64,000 nucleotides of DNA from the NCBI GenBank assembly GCA_903772945.1, contig CAICTM010000185.1:1-64000 (forward strand), written 5' to 3'. Below the pieces are notes generated by a model. The model saw only the letters and a program-made list of their open reading frames with translations, did no database searches and was not told the DNA's origin. The translations under genes were made by a program, and so were the position numbers. The stretch comes from Seminavis robusta. Its lineage: Eukaryota; Bacillariophyta; Bacillariophyceae; Naviculales; Naviculaceae. Below, piece after piece: positions 61,202 through 64,000 of this stretch. Each line of letters begins with the position of its first letter. The stretch's first letter is position 1.

Positions 61202-62241
61202 GTGAGCCTACTCCCTGACACAGAGATCAGAGAGTTCGTCTTTTCAACCATCCCCTTCAACGGTAATATCGATCTCGCCGATGCCAAAAAGTTGTCAGTG
61301 CTAATTCTTCGGCTCGAGTCGTTTTCGTTTCCTCCTATGCATGTTGTCACCGAAAGCACCCCGGCTGCGTTCCCTGTCATCATGCGGGCTCTGCTGGACA
61401 GTAAACGCTTGAAGACGGTGCGCATTTATATGGACCTCTTGATGCCCCCCAACCTTTTTTGGCGCAAAAGTGGCCTCCCTTGAATCTTTGCAGAGCTTGA
61501 CATTGAACTCCTCTGCTCCTAAGATCGTACTCGACCAGGCAAACTTAGCAATGTTGGCCGACTCTCTGGGCCGCAGGTCATCCCCTCTTCCTCTCCTACA
61601 AATTGTGGGACCCCGAATTAAGTCCGTGAAGCCCTTGCTATCCCTTTGGAATCCAGCTCTGCAGCAAGGCATATTCGTCCGTGGAGCAAAGATTGGTGTC
61701 ACGTCCTCTTGGGACAGCTACCAGGTTCCCGCGGATCCCTGGAGCCAAGCATGCCTCAAGTCGTTTGAGTACTGGGGTGAATCAGAGTCCACACCACCCG
61801 ACTTCCTCCGCTTTGTTCATCGAGCATTGGCACGGATCCCGTCCCTGGAGAAGATCAAGCTGGCGGGTTAGCGCCGCCATTGGCATCCCCATCGGTCGGC
61901 CTATCGGGCGCCCCACGACTTCACCCTGCCAGTATCCACTCTCCTTCAATTTTGTCGAGATCTGCAAGAACTGTGCCTTGCTCTTCGGTGCCAAGTCGTT
62001 GCTCGGAAGCAATCCTCCGCTCCGTGTGTTGCAAGCGGGTAGCCGTACACCGGTCGCGATGCCAATCTCAACGGGCCACCAACTGTATCGTCGTCTTGTG
62101 GATTTGCTGCAGACCAGCAACACAACTTTGGAGGCCTGCGACATCCTCCCGGCCAAGCTCGTACAAACTCCCATTGGGGAGAAGCTTCGATATTTGCTTC
62201 GTCTCAATCGCATTGGACGCCGCGCACTGCGCAAGATTTGA
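61202..62241 (+). pseudogene. Broken RNI/LRR-like gene
   Basis: Plus-strand protein-like text continues through three frames: from 61202 (MSLLPDTEIREFVFSTIPFN, LLDSKRLKTVRIYMDLLMPP), from about 61460 to 61871 (SLESLQSLTLNSSAPKIVLD, FLRFVHRALARIPSLEKIKL), and from about 61870 to 62241 (SFNFVEICKNCALLFGAKSL, TSNTTLEACDILPAKLVQ, EKLRYLLRLNRIGRRALRK). The final NTTLExCxI and LRLNRIGRRxLR signature is common in diatom RNI-like LRR proteins. The frame changes occur inside otherwise continuous text (e.g. near 61455-61470), so frameshifts are more likely than introns. It is probably a recent pseudogene. Confidence 0.5.
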
Positions 62242-62820
62242 GAACTACTAGGATTAGCTTGACTCATCCCTTGCAGTCGCTTGGCGTGTGGCATCTATTA
62301 TGAAAGGTTGGTACCAGGTACTGCATGGTAGCTAGCTAGCAATTACATTTACCAGCAATTACATTTACCTTGAAGCTAGCGGTAAGACCCTTGCAGGCCA
62401 ATGAATTACCCTGTAGCCGTACGGTGTTATGAGTACCCAGAGAACAAATACTAAGTACCGGTAGGCGGGTTATAAGCTAGGCAGAGCGGGGGTATCGGTA
62501 GTAGCAGGTACCTGGTACCAGGTGCTGTAGCTGTGTGGGGAACGGGAAGGTCTTTGGTCGTTTCAGACTTCAGACGCACGCTTGCCCATCTACTTGTAAC
62601 TGTCTCGGAACTTTGTGTTGATGTCACTGCTTCGCGAACCCTTCCTTCCAGTTCGCAAATGCAGACGAAGCAGCAAGCTTATTGGCGGGTGAAGCCATTG
62701 TTGGGGTTCGCAATGTGCAGGAACCAGCGACGTTCCAGAGCTTTTTGGTGTCAAAGACAAGGACTAGCGCTCAACTCACAACAAACGAACATGCATACAA
62801 ATCCATGCAAAGAAACCGTC
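62242..62820. other. Intergenic and 5' leader of the ankyrin gene
   Basis: Contains GGTACCAGGTACTG and GGTACCTGGTACCAGGTGCT palindromic clusters near 62310 and 62508, and the repeated phrase AGCAATTACATTTACC near 62338-62369. The last 108 bases are open in the frame of the following gene. Confidence 0.45.
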
Positions 62821-64000
62821 ATGTCTGAGATCGCTGCAGCTACACCACATCGCAAGAAAGCCACCAGAGATCACGTCCTTTGGAGCCAGAAGGATGTTTG
62901 GGTCAACAATATCTTTCCTTTTGTGGGAATGGGGCATTTTGCTTTTGTCGGAGCCGTCACCAAGCAAATGAATCACTTCTATCAGGAATATTGCAATCAT
63001 GAGCCCAACCCTCCCAAGGTTTTCATTCAGGCTTCTGATCAGACACGCAGTTCCACCAGCAGAGATACTTTCTACAGCGCTGTATTTTTCAATGTACCGA
63101 GTGCAAAGTATTGGCGGGATGATGATCTTGGCGAGGCATCACTGCCAGATGATGCTGTTTGCACAAAGATTGCCAAATTCGGCAGTCTACCAGTGATTCA
63201 CTGGGCCCGTGAAATCGGATATCCGTGGGATGAGGGTACCTGCGCTGCAGCTGCCGCCGCTAAACGCGGGCACATTGAAAAATTAAAATGGATCCATGAA
63301 AATGGCTGCCCATGGAGTGAAAAGACATGCACTTGGGCAGCTCGCAGTGGCAATTTGGCTGCGCTAAAGTGGGCTAGAGAAAATGGATGCCCCTGGAATG
63401 GAAGGACGTGTGCAGCAGCTGCTAACGGTGGCCATTTGGATGTGCTGATATGGGCTAGGGCAAATGGCTGCCCTTGGGATGCAAGGACATGCTCTGGTGC
63501 TGCCAGAGGCGGTCACTTGGCTGTGTTGAAATGGGCTAGAGACCATGGCTGCCCATGGGATTCACACACATGCCATGATGCTGCTGAAGGTGGACACCTG
63601 GAAATCCTGCAATGGGCAAGAGAGAATGGCTGCCCATGGGGATCAATGACATGCATTGCAGCCGCAAGTGAGGGGCATTTGGAAGTTTTAAAATGGGCAC
63701 GGGCAAATGGATGCCGATGGAACTGGTGGACATCTGCTGCTGCTGCTAGAAATGGGCATCTGGAAGTGTTGAAATGGGCTAGAGACAATAGCTGTCCATG
63801 GGATGCTGTTACATGCCATAATGCCGCCAAAGACGGGCACCTCGAAATACTTCAATGGGCTCATGAGAATGGTTGCCCATGGAATTCAACAACAAGCAGA
63901 AGAGCTGCTAGAGCTGGTCATTTGGAGGTGTTGAAATGGATAAGAAAGCACGGCTGTCCGTGGGATTCAAACACCTGTCTAGATGCTGCTGAAGGTGGTC
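62821..64000 (+). CDS. Ankyrin-repeat protein (GCPW type), 3' end beyond window
   Basis: The frame is open from the ATG at 62821 (MSEIAAATPHRKKATRDHVL) to the right edge without a stop, at least 393 codons. In-frame ATGs at 62791 and 62713 are possible earlier starts. An N-terminal region of about 140 residues has an F-box-like or linker character (FPFVGMGHFAFVGAVTKQMN). Then come at least nine units of 27 residues with the pattern GHLEVLKWARENGCPWDxxTCxxAAxx. Units are clear from about residue 155 onward, e.g. GHLDVLIWARANGCPWD and GHLEILQWAHENGCPWN. This short-period ankyrin-like type is common in diatoms and amoebae. The partner is unknown. The 27-residue period is shorter than the classical 33. 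The remnant at 22560-23093 is from the same family. Confidence 0.8.
   Translation, partial: MSEIAAATPHRKKATRDHVLWSQKDVWVNNIFPFVGMGHFAFVGAVTKQMNHFYQEYCNHEPNPPKVFIQASDQTRSSTSRDTFYSAVFFNVPSAKYWRDDDLGEASLPDDAVCTKIAKFGSLPVIHWAREIGYPWDEGTCAAAAAAKRGHIEKLKWIHENGCPWSEKTCTWAARSGNLAALKWARENGCPWNGRTCAAAANGGHLDVLIWARANGCPWDARTCSGAARGGHLAVLKWARDHGCPWDSHTCHDAAEGGHLEILQWARENGCPWGSMTCIAAASEGHLEVLKWARANGCRWNWWTSAAAARNGHLEVLKWARDNSCPWDAVTCHNAAKDGHLEILQWAHENGCPWNSTTSRRAARAGHLEVLKWIRKHGCPWDSNTCLDAAEGG

Noticed and set aside
61681-62294. 170-codon minus-strand frame at 61782-62294 as an independent gene
   Set aside because: Complement of the RNI-like LRR pseudogene, which carries the recognisable LRLNRIGRR signature on the plus strand.

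Overview
The window reads as nuclear DNA of a pennate diatom. The genus Seminavis is a plausible source, because of the expanded leucine-rich-repeat membrane proteins, but the species cannot be fixed from sequence alone. Evidence for a diatom is a plastid-targeting presequence with an ASAFAP-like motif (39714-40559), short GT-AG introns in two multi-exon genes, a class C GPCR, a 27-residue ankyrin array of the GCPW type, and fragments of reverse-transcriptase elements with the C-terminal signatures I associate with diatoms. Genes are sparse. Much of the intergenic DNA is simple repeats rich in CTAG, GTAC and CCGG palindromes.

Layout. 1-1120: retroelement remnant. 1336-4924: a piggyBac-like DNA transposon coding region whose transposase is interrupted by a PD-(D/E)XK nuclease-like domain. 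5325-6606: two small unknown genes, divergent. 7.2-8.05 kb: broken unknown gene. 8.2-8.5 kb: higher-order TTTATCAGCGG repeat. 9.66-11.82 kb: tandem duplication carrying a small unknown gene. 12.0-14.4 kb: class I glutamine amidotransferase and an SH3BGR-type thioredoxin-fold protein. 14.85-28.7 kb: three LRR transmembrane genes on the minus strand, an ankyrin remnant, and a gene fusing a THEP1 NTPase to a family-6 uracil/hypoxanthine-DNA glycosylase. 31.2-38.7 kb: one large multi-exon secreted protein with a ricin-B lectin domain. 39.7-40.6 kb: plastid membrane protein. 41.2-46.9 kb: a truncated and a full LRR gene. 48.0-50.7 kb: class C GPCR with a bacterial-type solute-binding ectodomain. 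51.6-52.8 kb: LPMO-like/cupredoxin copper protein. 54.4-60.3 kb: two tandem LRR genes. 61.2-62.2 kb: broken RNI-like LRR gene. 62.8 kb to the end: ankyrin gene running off the window.

The dominant theme is a five-gene family (plus one truncated copy) of type II single-pass proteins. Each has a cytosolic tail with a variable number of about 40-residue KDRI(I/V)R repeats, a near-invariant transmembrane block, and a small LRR ectodomain. Comparing them shows mosaic structure: tails and ectodomains have been exchanged near the membrane block, and flanking DNA has been duplicated with the genes. The larger LRR protein, the GPCR, the lectin protein and the copper protein are all predicted at the cell surface or secreted, so the window is rich in surface-sensing genes. 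A shared pathway is not demonstrated.

The observations most worth following are the transposase with a nuclease domain between its second and third catalytic aspartates, the THEP1-glycosylase fusion, the LPMO-cupredoxin fusion, and the modular reshuffling of the LRR receptors.
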